Of a DNA stretch of 64,000 nt, positions 13,285-24,111 are shown piece by piece. Numbering within the stretch: the first letter of the stretch is position 1; the number at the start of each line of letters is the position of its first letter. The stretch is taken from NCBI RefSeq assembly GCF_040954835.1, contig NW_027168352.1:496001-560000 (forward strand). Direction: 5' to 3'. Below the pieces are notes generated by a model, which was not told where the DNA came from, made no database searches, and saw only the letters and a list, made by a program, of their open reading frames with translations. The DNA comes from Lepisosteus oculatus. Lineage: Eukaryota; Chordata; Actinopteri; Semionotiformes; Lepisosteidae. Position numbers and translations under genes: made by a program.

Positions 13285-13560
13285 CGCAACTGAAAACCCA
13301 CTGAAGCTAAGCAGGTGTGAGCCAGGTCAGTACCCGGATGAGGGTGAGCTACAGGGAAAAACAAAGTTTCCAGCTGGAAGCGGTGTTAATGGTGCCGGCG
13401 GTGGGGTGCTCACCCTGAGGTCTTTGCGGGTCCCAATGCCCCAGTATAGTGACGGAGATGCTGTGTTGTAAGAGGGCGCTGTCTTTTGGATGAGATGTAA
13501 AACCGAGGTCACAGCGCTCTGTGGTCATTAAAAATGACCACCAAAACCTTTGACAAAAGC
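13285..13560 (+). repeat. 5S-rRNA-headed SINE
   Basis: The head gaagctaagcaggtgtgagc followed by cagtacccggatgagggtga is a diverged internal 5S rRNA promoter region. The body carries the block gatgagatgtaaaaccgagg followed by tgtggtcattaaaaatgacc, which I recognise as a common fish SINE tail. SINE3-type elements are known to have 5S heads. The element sits between tRNA-Gly and tRNA-Ile in every copy of this module, so it spread here by segmental duplication, not by independent insertion. Confidence 0.75.
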
Positions 13561-13794
13561 TCTTGGTAATTGATGGTCTTCAAAAATGCTTCTCCTTTAG
13601 GTAAATTTTAAATCAGCTGAAAAATGCTGTGAAATGGGGGGGCACTTCAGGCCAGTGTAGGATTTGGGTTACAAGAACCATGAAACTGCACGAGAAAGCC
13701 CATACACTGAATTACACGGCTTTCTATTCAAAGGAGGACAAAAGAAATTCCCTGAGTTCGATTTTTTGCAGCACAGAGAGGATTGCTGGTGTAA

Positions 13795-13868
13795 GGCCGG
13801 TTAGCTCAGTTGGTTAGAGCGTGGTGCTAATAACGCCAAAGTTGCGGGTTCGATCCCTGTACGGGCCA
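13795..13868 (+). tRNA. tRNA-Ile(AAT)
   Basis: A 74-nt gene matching the vertebrate isoleucine AAT tRNA nearly base for base: ggccggttagctcagttggt at the 5' end, anticodon loop with AAT, B box ggttcgatccc and 3' acgggcca. The T-stem has a wobble pair but should fold. A tcattttctc T-run follows the 3' end and can serve as Pol III terminator. It is the last gene of the Ser-Gly-SINE-Ile module and appears functional. Confidence 0.95.
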
Positions 13869-15442
13869 GGTCATTTTCTCCTCTCGTACCAAAGCTGTTA
13901 GGTTCCTTTCCGTGGTGAGAGGGGTTGTCATGCAACGCTGCCACATAGTGCCGACAGACAAGAGTGTTGCGGGAGAAGAGAAAAGTGTTTGAAGATTTAA
14001 GAGTGTCTTAGGTGGAGCCAAAATCAAGTGTCACAAATGCAAGTGGTTGGATTTCCAATGTTTAATATGGTAAAAATAAGCGGAAGTTATCTGCCGGTCC
14101 GGCACAGTCTGCCATCCTTTTGTCAGATACTGTAAAGTGGTGTCGAACTGGGTGTCGAACTGGAGCCTCACCATTTGCATATGTGTGTGCGTTGTTAGTT
14201 GTTCTGACGATTGATTTTCTAAAAGCCCCAACGAAAAACCTCGTGTTTATTGCTACAATTAATAATTGTCTCAGTAAACCCATAAACCTCTACATTTAAT
14301 GGCGTCCCTGGGCGGGCGAGTTTAGAATGAAATGAGAATCAATCGCACAGAATAACTGATGTTATACAGTTATACATCGAGTGTCACATTAAATGACGAA
14401 AATGAAGAGAGTTAAAGTAGCTGGAGAGGTTTTCTTACAACTTTTGAGCTGACACAGTTTTGGAAAATGTTTCCTTCACGCTGCACTGTACAACATAGGC
14501 AGCCAAGAGTCTCCAAAACAAAACAGAATTGACAGATAGGAGAAAATACCCACTCGTCCTGAAATTCCCATAATCCAGCACTGAGCGTAAACAAAGTGTC
14601 TAAGTAGCGTGGGAATGCTAACCCTAACCCTAGCTGGAGTTTGAGCAATCCAGCACTGAGCGTAAAAAGATGAGTCAAAGTAACGTCTAATCGGGTTAGT
14701 TTGCTTAGAGCTGGTTCAGAGTTTGCTCAAGAGTTTACCTTTCACAGATGGGCAAAGAAGAAAGTTGGGGGTGCACGCTTCAAGGCGCCTTACAGCTGTA
14801 GGGAGTGATTCGAGACGATTCGTGGCGTGTGCTCGTTTCCATATACCGTACGCCCTGGGGTGCGGTGCTAGGATGAGGTACAATACCGCTTGGGCACGTA
14901 ACGACGTTATATGCGAGTGCGGGACATGAGGGTTTTCGTTTGTTCGTTTTGTTTTGCTCTGCTCTGCTTTGCTTTGTTTTGCTTTCCATCGCGTTGGTAA
15001 GAGCGTAAATAAAAAGGCGATTCCTGCGTCTACCATGTAACAGCTATTTCAAGTGCGACGTGGTGTGGCTTTTCAAATGCTTGTGGGCATTTCTCTGTTG
15101 GTGATTCTTTTTTTGTGTGTAACAAAGTGGCATTTTCATGTCCGGACGGGGAGACTTTATCATTCTGACATGAAGCCACCCTTAAGTCCTCTGAGGCGTG
15201 TCTGTCTGCAAGGCTTGTATTTTGGAAATGTTTTTTTGAAACAGAGAACGACTTTGAAATAGGCTTCCGGATTGGGCACGCCCGCACGGATTGGGCACGC
15301 CCGCAAGCCGAGAGCCACAGGCGATGAGCCCGGAGCTGAACGGGCCCCACTGGCTCGTTTGTAAGGCCAGGTGCATTGCCAACCACGACCGTCAGGGCAG
15401 AGGCTTTGAAGGCGGCCTGGGCTCCTGCAGCTGTGCAGCCAC
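13869..15442. other. Module flank with octamer, short telomere-like motif and second Ser-type upstream block
   Basis: No gene is recognised. An octamer in reverse orientation (atttgcat, 14173-14180) sits next to a tandem gtcgaactgg duplication. A 25-bp motif ending cactgagcgtaaa is repeated around 14574-14670 and flanks ctaaccctaaccctag (14618-14633). From about 14760 the sequence is a diverged copy of the tRNA-Ser upstream block, but the Ser gene is replaced at about 15260 by the U5 unit. Inverted relatives occur at 21840-22323 and 34740-35460. Confidence 0.6.
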
Positions 15443-15561
15443 GCACTTTGGTTTCTCTTCATTTCGTACAAATCTTTCGCTTTTTACTAAAGATTTCCGT
15501 GGAGAGGAGCATGAATGAGCTCCATGCAATTTTTGTGCTTCCCTGCCTTCGGGTGGGGCGC
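15443..15561 (+). ncRNA. U5: U5 spliceosomal snRNA, variant loop 1
   Basis: This 119-nt sequence has the U5 hallmarks. They are ggtttctcttc, aatctttcg, the stem-loop 1 region with tttttactaaagatttccg, the Sm site gcaatttttg, and a GC-rich 3' hairpin closed by ttcg. U5 holds exon ends together in the spliceosome through loop 1. Vertebrate loop 1 normally reads gccttttact; here one C is T. The 5' end is set by alignment to vertebrate U5. A 3'-box-like element follows. It is probably expressible, but the loop change makes it a variant. Confidence 0.9.
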
Positions 15562-15570
15562 AGCTGGGCT

Positions 15571-15587
15571 GGTCAAAGAGAGAAAAC
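15571..15587 (+). promoter_or_regulatory. snRNA 3' box of the U5 gene
   Basis: The stretch ggtcaaagagagaaaac lies about 10 nt after the U5 3' hairpin. It resembles the vertebrate 3' box consensus GTTTN(0-3)AAARNNAGA that directs Integrator-dependent 3' end formation of Pol II snRNAs. The same element follows the two minus-strand U5 copies. Confidence 0.6.
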
Positions 15588-15869
15588 AACAACGCTTACA
15601 ATCGCTCTTGTTATGGCGACTGTGGCCGTCTGCTCTGCGAGTCCTCGGTCTCCGCCCGTCTGATTGGCGCTCTCTTCTTTGGGGGGCGGGAAGTGTCCGG
15701 CCGCAGGGGATCTTCGGACCTCGCTTTGCATAGCGGCTTCCCAGAGTGCGTCGTTTCCGGCACAGTGTGGCCGGGTGTTTTCCGAGTTATCGCACGGATT
15801 GGGCACGCCCGCAAGCCAAGAGCCACAGGCGATGAGCCCGGAGCTGAACGGGCCCCACGGTGGAAAGAA

Positions 15870-15897
15870 CGCATGGGTTCTAATCCCATCCTCGTTG
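15870..15897 (+). pseudogene. 3' remnant of tRNA-Ser(GCT)
   Basis: Only the T-arm and 3' acceptor survive (gcatgggttctaatcccatc then ctcgttg), followed by the same downstream flank as the intact minus-strand tRNA-Ser(GCT) at 47829-47910. The 5' part is replaced by sequence from the U5 upstream region. It cannot be transcribed as a tRNA because the A box and anticodon arm are gone. Confidence 0.75.
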
Positions 15898-16011
15898 CTC
15901 TCCATGTCTGACACGTGTGCCCGTTCGACGTTGGCCTTCCTGCCGTTTGCTCCGGTACTAGAGCCGTACATTTTCTAGCGGTGGCTGAACATGGTATAGT
16001 AGGTTAACGTC

Positions 16012-16140
16012 GGTATCGAGCAGTAACAGTAACAGTATTTACGTGCCGCTGCTGCCAAGTGGCTCTGGGTTGAGACTGCGTTTTCACTTACTTGCAACGC
16101 AAAAGGAGAAAGCGATTTTTGACAGTCTCTCGAGAGACTG
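16012..16140 (+). ncRNA. Diverged U4-like snRNA, candidate or pseudogene
   Basis: The 3' part parallels real U4: cttgcaacgc, gagaaagcgatttttgacag (Sm-like site) and tctctcgagagactg, a perfect 3' stem-loop. It is followed by gtgtttagggatagac, a counterpart of the U4 3' box. The 5' part is only weakly alignable (gcagtaacagta against U4 gcagtggcagta), and the U6-pairing stem regions are not conserved. A second copy on the minus strand (47586-47714) keeps the Sm site and hairpin. It may be an old U4 pseudogene duplicated with its flank, or a divergent snRNA. The 5' end is an estimate. Confidence 0.5.
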
Positions 16141-17269
16141 CGCTAGGTGTTTAGGGATAGACTTTGTCAGTTCCCCCTGGGATGATGGCCTCTCAAATAG
16201 TTTGTGATTCCTATAGACGTTTATACAGTAGAAGCCTGCTTCGTGGCTTAAATCCAAGCTAAGGAAACGAGTTAGAGGTCTGATGCAGAACTGCAAATTC
16301 AATGAACGGGAACACTACAGTACATTGCACTGTATGTGTGAGGAAAGCTGCCCCCTTCTGTCCCTTGTCGACCGAACAGAGGACTGTAAAAGATACCGCC
16401 AAGAAACTTTAGGATGCCGGTTGGAATCCAGCTCCAAAGAAGCCCCTTTGGGTGTTATGTCATCAAAAAGTAAGAACAGCGAATCTCCCTTTGATCAAAA
16501 GCGCAACAGAACTGTTTTCCGTGGAGCAGGTTTCAGACCTGTAGACCTGTTTTATTTGTAGGGCAGGGCGCATTCCCAAATGCGAATCTCCTGTTTTAGA
16601 AATGCTTTGGGCGGCGTGAAGTGAAAATAAGAAATGGGCTCCAGATGCACATGGAAGCAATCAAGTGTTTGATCCGAGCTGTTTCAAAGACTGCTCAAGA
16701 GCTTTCCTTTCACAGAGGCGCAACGATTAATGATGGGGGTGCACCCTTCAATGCGCCTTACGACGCTAGGGAGTGATTGAGAGGATTCGTAGCGTGTGCT
16801 CATTTCCCTCTATTCCCCGTGTTGCGGTGGTAGAATGACGTAAATTACTGCTTCGACACGTAATGGCATTATAATCAATTGCAGGAGCTGAGGGCTTTTG
16901 TTTTGTTTCGTTTTCCATGGCGTTCGTAAGCGCGCAAATCAAAGGCAATTCCTGCGTCTAACAGGAATTCATGTCTGCACGAATGCTTTTGAAAGTGCAG
17001 TGTGGTGCAGCTTGTAAAATCCTTGTCCACATTTGTGGTTTGTTGATGTTTTTTCTGTCTGCCAAAGTTGCATTTTGACATCCGGACTGGGGGACTTTAT
17101 CATTTGAACGTGAAGCCAGCCTTAAACCCTCTGAGGCGTGTCTGTCTGCCGGCACGAATCTTGTGAAAGGTATTTTTTTTTTAACGGAGAGTGACTTTAA
17201 AAAGGTTTCCGCAGCCACCTCGCACTCCGTGTTAGATTATAGGAGGAATGCGGCGGCAATGAGCTCGCT
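16141..17269 (+). other. Duplicated flank and tRNA-Ser upstream block
   Basis: No gene is seen. The sequence from about 15900 to 16960 is present inverted at about 46840-47815 with high similarity, so the U4-like RNA and its 3' flank were duplicated together. From about 16740 the sequence is the same upstream block that abuts the satellite at 12352, leading into the Ser-like pseudogene. Confidence 0.65.
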
Positions 17270-17351
17270 TTTGTCGTGGCCGAGTGGTTAAGGCGATGGA
17301 CTCGAAATGGGTTGGGGACTCTCTGCGCCGGTTCGGAATTTGCCGACTCCA
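17270..17351 (+). pseudogene. tRNA-Ser(CGA)-like pseudogene
   Basis: A serine D-arm gccgagtggttaaggc and an anticodon loop ctcgaaa (CGA) are present. The anticodon stem is broken (atgga opposite tgggt), the T-arm reads ccggttcggaatttgcc, and the acceptor ends do not pair well. Position and flanks match the tRNA-Ser module, so this is a decayed copy and unlikely to be functional. Confidence 0.7.
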
Positions 17352-18308
17352 GCGTCTGCCGCACGTCGCCTTGTGCCTGAGCGGCAAAGTCAAAGTGCCG
17401 CTTCTCCTTTCCCGGTACAATAAAAACGCTAAATCGCTTGGCCCCGCTGCCATGGAAAGCAATTCTTCAGATAACCACACTTTTTGCGTTCGCACCTCTG
17501 GTGCTCTACTTATGCCTTTGAAAACCTACGAATAAAGCTGTAAGAACCGACACGATGTGTAGGTGCTCTTAAAGCACGCAGTAAAGAACTGTTAACAGCA
17601 AGGGTTTCAGTGGGTTAACTGAGGAGAAGGCGTGATCGCTAATTGTTGACTTTTTATTTGGTGTTAGAAACACTCTTACTGTGCATGACGTGCAACAAAT
17701 GTAGCCACAGAAATTGCATCACGCTTTCATGTATGCTATAGCAGACACCAACGTTGCCTAGATAGAAAACCGAAATAGCCGTGGGTTTGCTTGCTGGTCT
17801 GAAGGATCTTTCTTCGAATCTTTATCATTTGTCAATGAAAGTAAAAGGTGCTGCAATCTCATACGTTCAGAATCAAACCCGCAGCTGTTGTTCGACTTTA
17901 TTTCTTGACTAATTACAACCGAGTGTCGCATGAGCAGTTACGTAAACTTGTCTGGTATATTTGAACACAAATGCCGTTCTTCAATTAAAACTAACAGTAC
18001 ATTGTCAGGGACATTCAGTTCTATACAAACAAGAGACAGACAAGAGAATATTTCTACCTTTCATGTGGACTACGTGTTGACTTACTGATCGGAATAATTG
18101 AAAAGTTCGGGTTCATAGCCGATGCAGTGCGTGCTAATTAGAACAACAGCAACGCTGAGCTCTCAGCACCGTACTGAGCCCAGGTGATTTTCTAAAGCTG
18201 TCAGGTGCAGTTCATTTACATGAAGGAAATCTCTTACTGAGTACGATTACAATGCAGTAAGTAGCACAGACTACTAAGGGGAGTAGCCCGATGCGTTTAA
18301 AAACCAGC
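17352..18308. other. No recognised gene
   Basis: After about 110 bp of tRNA-Ser downstream flank the sequence becomes unlike the other modules. I see no RNA gene, repeat family or convincing coding region in it. Confidence 0.5.
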
Positions 18309-18381
18309 CAAGCCAGACAGGAGTCGAACCTGCAATCTCCTGATCCGTAGTCAGACGCTTTATCCATTGCGCCACTGGCCC
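18309..18381 (-). tRNA. tRNA-Arg(ACG)
   Basis: A 73-nt arginine tRNA on the minus strand. The 5' end reads gggccagtggcgcaatggat, the anticodon loop ctacgga gives ACG (A34 normally becomes inosine), and the B box is ggttcgactcc. It differs from the usual vertebrate gene at a few stem positions, with a t in the 3' acceptor side. A run of five T lies a few bases past the 3' end on its strand. It is probably functional and stands alone, outside the Ser-Gly-Ile modules. Confidence 0.92.
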
Positions 18382-18479
18382 TCGTGTGACACTGCAGGAC
18401 TGTAACCCAGTGAGATCAGCACTGCAACTAGTAAAATACCCCCGGTCCATTCTTTTCCAAAAGTGAGAAACACCTGTTT

Positions 18480-19140
18480 TCTACATTTTGTCTGTTTTAA
18501 AACCATATCTCTTTAAACCAAACCAAGAGTTTGTCTTTTGCACTGATATTCTGATTCATTTCGATTTCAAAGAAAAAAAAAACATTATCTTCCAAAGCAT
18601 CATAAAATTGTCCCTTCTTCCAGACTCCAGGTGTGCAGATCACAGAATCCGTAATGAGCTTCCTCCATCAAGCAAAGTACCTGAACATGACTCTGTCTTC
18701 ATAAAAGCGCCCCTGTAATAAAGAAATTAAATCCAAAATCAAGAGGGCAGCTGCCTACTGAAGTTCAAGAAGTCATCAATTTTAACCTAGCAACACATTA
18801 AAGGCTGCATCTATACAAGTACGATTCTAGAAATCCTCACCAGATTACGTTTTAAGAAGGAACTGCGCCTCAGGTTCCGCCGAGATCTTAACTCGGATGG
18901 TAGGATTCAGAGCCCGGAGTGTGGACTGATGGCGCACGGAGGGTCCACATACTGTGGATCCCGCAGTGATCTTCCGCGTGTTCAAACCGCCAGCGTGTGA
19001 CTCCCCTGTCCCCGTGACCTCATTGCTCTGCTCTTGCCTCTGTGCAGCCGAGCCCGACTCATGGTAAAGTGGAAAAAAATATGCCCTCAACGTGAGATTT
19101 ACTCTGGAGCGAGGATAGATGTTACCTTTTTATCGTTGAA
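18480..19140 (-). other. Inverted copy of the spliced-gene 5' segment
   Basis: This is a minus-strand, partly rearranged copy of the block described at 30880-31450. It keeps the first-exon-like GC-rich stretch (18845-19090) and the aggtactttgcttgatggag exon stretch near 18660, with the intron-like interval between them. Nothing beyond these two exons is seen, so it is a duplicated fragment. Confidence 0.55.
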
Positions 19141-19439
19141 CAGGATGTATGTGATGTGGCAACTAGGTTCAATTTTGATTCCTGCGGCGATTCCTGTGTC
19201 TACCACTAATGTAAGAGCTATTTCAAGTGTGGCGTTGTGCGGCTTTTCAAATGCTCAACAGGATGACTTCGCATGCACGTGTGCTTTCATGCAGTCGTGT
19301 GTGCAACCATGTCTGCTTATGTGCAAACGGGCGTGGTTTCATGTATGCAAAAAACTTTCCTGGGCTCTTCTGAAGCACATAAAATTATTTGGAGGTATAC
19401 ATTTGTCTTGTTTTCCTCTTAGGCTCTAGAGTTGATAAC

Positions 19440-20100
19440 TTTTTTTTAGGATTCTAGCTTTCTCCCCTTGCAGGCATCGGGCACAGAGGACCTCATGGTT
19501 TTCCTAAAAATCTTTTTTTTTGTGTTCCTTGTTGTTCCAAACTTAATTTTAATCACTTTTAATTAGATATTTTATTAAAAATAGTGCAAAAAATGACTAA
19601 TTTCACTAAAAATAATGTAATATAAAACTGATGTTTTTAACTTTATTGTAGTGTTTTAGAAACTACTATGTCTTCAAAAATGGTTATTTTTCATTCCTAG
19701 GAATGAAAGCTGTTGTTATATGATGTTTATTTTCAAATTTTGAAAAAATCAAAGGATTCTAGCTTTCTCCCCTTGCAGGCATCGGACACAGAGAACCTCA
19801 TGGTTTTCCTAAAAATCATTTGTTATGTTCCCTGGTGTTCCAAACTTAGTTTTAATCAATTTTAATTTGTTATTATGTTAAAAACAGGGTAATAAGTTTC
19901 TAAATGGACTATAAATAATGTCATATTGTCTGCTATAAAACTGATGTTTTCAACTCCATTGTAGAGATTCTAGAATCAACTAATAGAGAATTAAAATAAA
20001 AAAGGGCATAAGAAGACATTACCAACAACGACCACAAGACGGAGATGTTGTCTAGACATTACCAACAACGACCACAAAATGGAGATATTGTCCAAAGAGC
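19440..20100. repeat. AT-rich region with a 305-bp direct repeat and a 38-bp tandem repeat
   Basis: The motif aggattctagctttctccc followed by cttgcaggcatcgg occurs at 19449 and 19754 with similar downstream sequence, giving a diverged 305-bp tandem duplication. At about 20017 and 20055 the motif attaccaacaacgaccacaa is repeated. The interval between is AT-rich with no coding signal. Confidence 0.7.
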
Positions 20101-20139
20101 CAAGAAGGGCAAAGCCGCGATAAGGAGATTGCGGTCAGA

Positions 20140-21760
20140 ATGCACATCCGGATCCCAAACAGAATCTCTAGTAAAATATGATCATTTGTGAAACAGGCAA
20201 ATGAGTGTCTGCTACAATATGATTGCTACACATCTGCATTTGTTGGTATTTAAGGAGTAAGAGTGCAGGCGGTTTAAACCTGCGATCCAGTGTGTTGAAG
20301 TATTTCACAACACTACCCCTAGCACATCTGGAAATAATTCCTCATAATGATTATTGCCCTGGGCATGTACCAAAAAATCAGTGAGCATATACATATATTG
20401 CTGTGTTGAAGCTAGAGACACAGAATAAGTGCAAACACATCCTAAATACAGTGTTCCTGCACCTTGACCTCATCCAGAATGTATCGTTTTTTGAAAGGGA
20501 TTGCTGTCAGAATGCACAACTGAATCCCAAACAGAATCTCTAGTCAAATATGATCATTTGTGAAACAGGCAAATGAGTCTCTCAGGTGCCCATTGCTCAT
20601 TTTCAGACACATTTATGCAATACTTTCACCATGCGTTGAGCAATAGGGATTAAAGATACCAGAGGTAAGGTTTAAAAGTGATTCTGAGGTGCAACACATC
20701 AGCGAAACAGCTAGGCATCTGAAATGCGGGGTTTGAGAGCCCTTCAGGGAACACCGTACCCTAAAGGTACCAGAAGTCCACTAGTATAAGCATTAAGTCA
20801 CTGTCAGCCCTGTTGCAATGTGATTGCTACATATCTTCATTTCTTTGGTTTTTAAGGAGTAAGAGTGCAGGGGGTCTAAATCTGCGATCCAGTTTGTTGA
20901 AGTATTTCACAACACTACCTGTAGGCCGTCTGGAAATAAATCCTCATTCTGATTATTGACCTGGGCATGTACCAATAAATCACTGAGCATATATATATAT
21001 CACTGTGTTGAAGCTAGAGACCTGTATGTAATATGATGCTAAAATGTCATTTTCACATATATTAATGTATTAAATGATTGCTTATGCTTTATAAACAAAT
21101 CTAATTAAAATAAAATCTTAAGTTTTGTATTTATCTTGTACCATAGAACATGATTTTCTTTGTATTTCAAGCCCACAAAGTGTCCAAATGACGCACTACA
21201 TGATAAAAGGAAGATTATCACATGCATATCTGTATAATCTTCCTCATGAATATGCATTCCTTTCATTACCTTTTAATTTTTAAAATGAACTCAAGTTGTG
21301 TAAAATGTAATAATTTAAGTAGAATAGATTCAAATAATGATCCAGTGTGTTGCACTACTTCACTGCTTCACTGTTCTATGCCGTCTGGAAATAAATCCTC
21401 AGACTGCTTACTGCCCTGGGCTTGTACCAATAAATTACAGGAGCACATCTATATATCACTGCGTTGAAGCAGGAGACACACAATAACTGCAAACACATCC
21501 TAAATACAGTGTTCCAGCACCCTTGACCTCATCCAGAACGTATCATTTCTTGAAAGGGATTGCTGTCCGAATGCACATCTGAATCCCAAACATAATCTCT
21601 AGTAAAATACGATCATTTGTGAAACAGGCAAATGACTGTCTCAGGGGCCCATTCCTCATTCTCAAGACACATGAATGCAGTACATACACCATGCATTGAG
21701 CAATAGGGATTAAAGACACCACAGGTAGGGTTAGAAGTCATTCTGACTATATACAAAAAT
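20140..21760. repeat. Interspersed repeat cluster, LTR-like
   Basis: Three partial copies of one dispersed repeat lie in series. Diagnostic pieces are tatttaaggagtaagagtgc (a TATA-like box), ctggaaataa(a)tcctca, caataaat polyadenylation-like signals, and the tail aatcccaaacagaatctcta followed by aatgatcatttgtgaaacag in forms differing by a few bases. Related pieces recur inverted at 33040-33300 and direct at 49290-49700. The TATA-like and AATAAA-like spacing suggests LTRs of a retroelement, but no coding region is attached, so the class is uncertain. Confidence 0.5.
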
Positions 21761-21829
21761 ATTGGACTCATATTCTTATGATGGCAGACATGATGCTGCA
21801 TTTAAAACCAGGGTTAATGGACATTATAT

Positions 21830-22323
21830 GACTGTCAATTCTGTTTTGTTTTGGGGACTCTTGGCTGCCTATGTGGTACAGTGCAGCGTGAAGGAAACAT
21901 TTTCCAAAACTGTGTCAGCTCAAAAGTTGTAAGAAAACCTCTCCAGCTGCTTTAACTCTCTTCATTTTTGTCATTTAATGTGACAATCGATGTATAACTG
22001 GATCCTCACATATGCAAATGGTGAGGCTCCAGTTCGACACCCAGTTCGACACCACTTTACAGTATATGACAAAAGCATGGCAGACTGTGCCGGACCGGCA
22101 GATAACTTCCGCTTATTTTTACCATATTAAACATTGGAAATCCTCCCACTTGCATTTGTGACACTTGATTTTGGCTCCACCTAAGACACTCTTAAATCTT
22201 CAAAAACTTTTCTCTTCTCCCGCAACACTCTTGTCTGTCGGCACTGTGTGGCAGAGTTGCATGACAACCCATCTCACCACGGAAAGGAACCTAACAGCTT
22301 TGGTAAGAGAGGAGAAAAGGACC
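21830..22323 (-). other. Inverted module flank with octamer
   Basis: This is an inverted relative of 13869-14540. It has atgcaaat (22013-22020) beside the tandem gttcgacaccca motif, then the conserved Ile 3' flank. No gene is recognised. Confidence 0.6.
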
Positions 22324-22397
22324 CAGCCCGTAAGGGGATCAAACCCGCAACCTTGGCGCTATTAGCACCACGCTCTAACCAACTGAGCTAACCGGCC
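22324..22397 (-). tRNA. tRNA-Ile(AAT), acceptor altered
   Basis: A minus-strand relative of the isoleucine tRNA at 13795, same length and with an AAT anticodon. The 3' acceptor reads gggctg where gggcca is expected, and the T-loop reads ttgatcc. These weaken the acceptor pairing, so it may be a pseudogene. It closes the inverted Ser-Gly-SINE-Ile module. Confidence 0.75.
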
Positions 22398-22619
22398 TCA
22401 CGACAGTGCTCCTCTCTGTGCTGCAAAAAATCAAACTCAGGGAATTTCTTTTGTCCTCCTTTGAATAGAAAGCCGTGTAATTCAGTGTACGGGCTTTCCC
22501 GTGCAGTTTCATGGTTCTTGTAACCCATATCCTACACTGGCCTGAAGTGCCCCCCCATTTCACAGCATTTTTCAGCTGATTTAAAATGTACCTAAAGGAG
22601 AAGCATTATTGAAGACCAT

Positions 22620-22895
22620 CAATTACCAAGAGCTTTTGTCAAAGGTTTTGGTGGTTATTTTTAATGACCACAGACCACTATGACCTCGGTTTTACATCTC
22701 ATCCAAAAGACAGCGCCCTTTTACAACACAGCTTCTCCGTCACTATATTGGGAGATTGGGACCCGCACAGACCTCAGAGTGAGCGCCTCCCCGCTGGCCC
22801 CATTAACACCGCTTCCAGCTGGAAGCTTTGTTTTTCCCTGTAGCTCACCCTTATCCAGGTACTGACCTGGCTCACACCTGCTTAGCTTCAGTGGG
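22620..22895 (-). repeat. 5S-headed SINE, inverted copy
   Basis: Same element and same relative position (between Gly and Ile) as at 13285-13560, read on the minus strand. The tail signature gacctcggttttacatctca lies near 22682 and the head with cacctgcttagcttcagtgg near 22876. Confidence 0.75.
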
Positions 22896-22958
22896 TTTTC
22901 AGTTGCGAGTTGCAAAAGTTGGGATGCAAGTGATGGAGCCGTTCGCTGCAAAAGCCAC

Positions 22959-23029
22959 TGCATTGGCCAGGAATCGAAACCAAGCCTCCTGCATGGCAGG
23001 CGAGAGTTCTAACAATGAACCACCAATGC
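22959..23029 (-). tRNA. tRNA-Gly(GCC), degenerate
   Basis: A 71-nt minus-strand glycine tRNA with GCC anticodon. Substitutions lie in the D-arm (tggttcattgttagaac), the anticodon stem and the B box (ggtttcgattc), the last breaking the TFIIIC recognition consensus. The acceptor stem still pairs. Likely a decaying copy within the inverted module. Confidence 0.75.
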
Positions 23030-23242
23030 TCAGTGCCTGTACCTTCAAAAAAGACGCTTTTTTGGTGCTCTGTGCAAAAAGCGTCGACATCTGCTTCCAG
23101 CTGCAAAATGCCATTCGCGGACGCTGAATAATTTATTTCCAAGGCAGCGGGTACAAGCGATTGGGCGTTTTAAAACCACCAGGAACAGCAAAGAGGCGCG
23201 CTTCTTTGCTTGCGCCGGAACACACCGACTGAAGGCAGACAA

Positions 23243-23324
23243 CGTAGTCGGCAGGATTCGAACCTGCGCGGGGAGACCCCAATGGATTTATAGTCCATCG
23301 CCTTAGCCACTCGGCCACGACTAC
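23243..23324 (-). tRNA. Serine-type tRNA with anticodon ATA
   Basis: An otherwise intact 82-nt class II serine tRNA: gtagtcg/cgactac acceptor, D-arm gccgagtggctaaggc, full variable arm, B box ggttcgaatcc and a G discriminator. The anticodon loop reads ctataaa, giving ATA, one substitution from the Ser(AGA) loop ctagaaa. Seryl-tRNA synthetase is known to recognise the variable arm and not the anticodon, so a transcript could be charged with Ser yet pair with Tyr codons. No T-run follows closely. Whether it is expressed cannot be seen. Confidence 0.85.
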
Positions 23325-24111
23325 AGCAAACCCCGCCCCCGCTGCGTTCTTGCTACAATCTTACCTGGATCGCGAGGCGCCGGCGGAAGCCTTTCAAAGT
23401 CGTTCTCCGTTTCAAAAAAACATTTCCAAAATACAAGCCTTGCAGACAGACACACCTCAGAGGACTTAAGGGTGGCTTCATGTCGGAATGATAAAGTCTC
23501 CCCGTCCGGACATGAAAATGCCACTTTGTTACACACAAAAAAAGAATCAACAACAGAGAAATGCCCACAACAGCTATACACAGAAAACATGCAGGACACT
23601 GCTCATGATGTTTCCCGAGCCGAAACACAGTGCGTTTTTCCAAGCCATTTGACAAAGCCCGCCCACTGAAAACTGCAGCAGATCGTGTAAAGACGTTCAA
23701 CTTTGTAACTACTGCACGCACAGAAAGCAGAATAAATTCATCTTTTCAAACTGTCAAAGGTTTGCTTTGCGAATGCTGCAGGACATCGCACAATCTCTTT
23801 TGAACGGGGACAAACCATTTCTTATGGGGCGCATTAAGTACAGACGTTTAAAAAGCTCCACTCATGCCGACGATGCAGCATGAAGAAGCGCAACCTAAAG
23901 TTTGACAGACAAAAGCCGGGCGCCGCTACGAGCAATATGAAATCAAACTGACAGCACACGGCGTTTCGCGCTGACTCAAAAGTGATCTCGACAGACGCTG
24001 TTCTCTGCATAACGCTGAAAGAGCTAAAGAGCGGTTCTGTTGAGACGTAACAAGCTCGTTTCTTTCTACCATGATGTTACCATGACAAAATCTGTCTTTA
24101 AACACCTTCCT
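23325..24111 (-). other. tRNA-Ser upstream block joined to U4 downstream flank
   Basis: From 23340 to about 23580 this is the inverted tRNA-Ser upstream block. At about 23570 it switches to the U4 3' flank, which is also seen at 30013-30510, 51670-52140, 61851-62400 and in part at 39262-39450. It contains no further gene. The switch point is a recombination junction between two module types. Confidence 0.6.
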
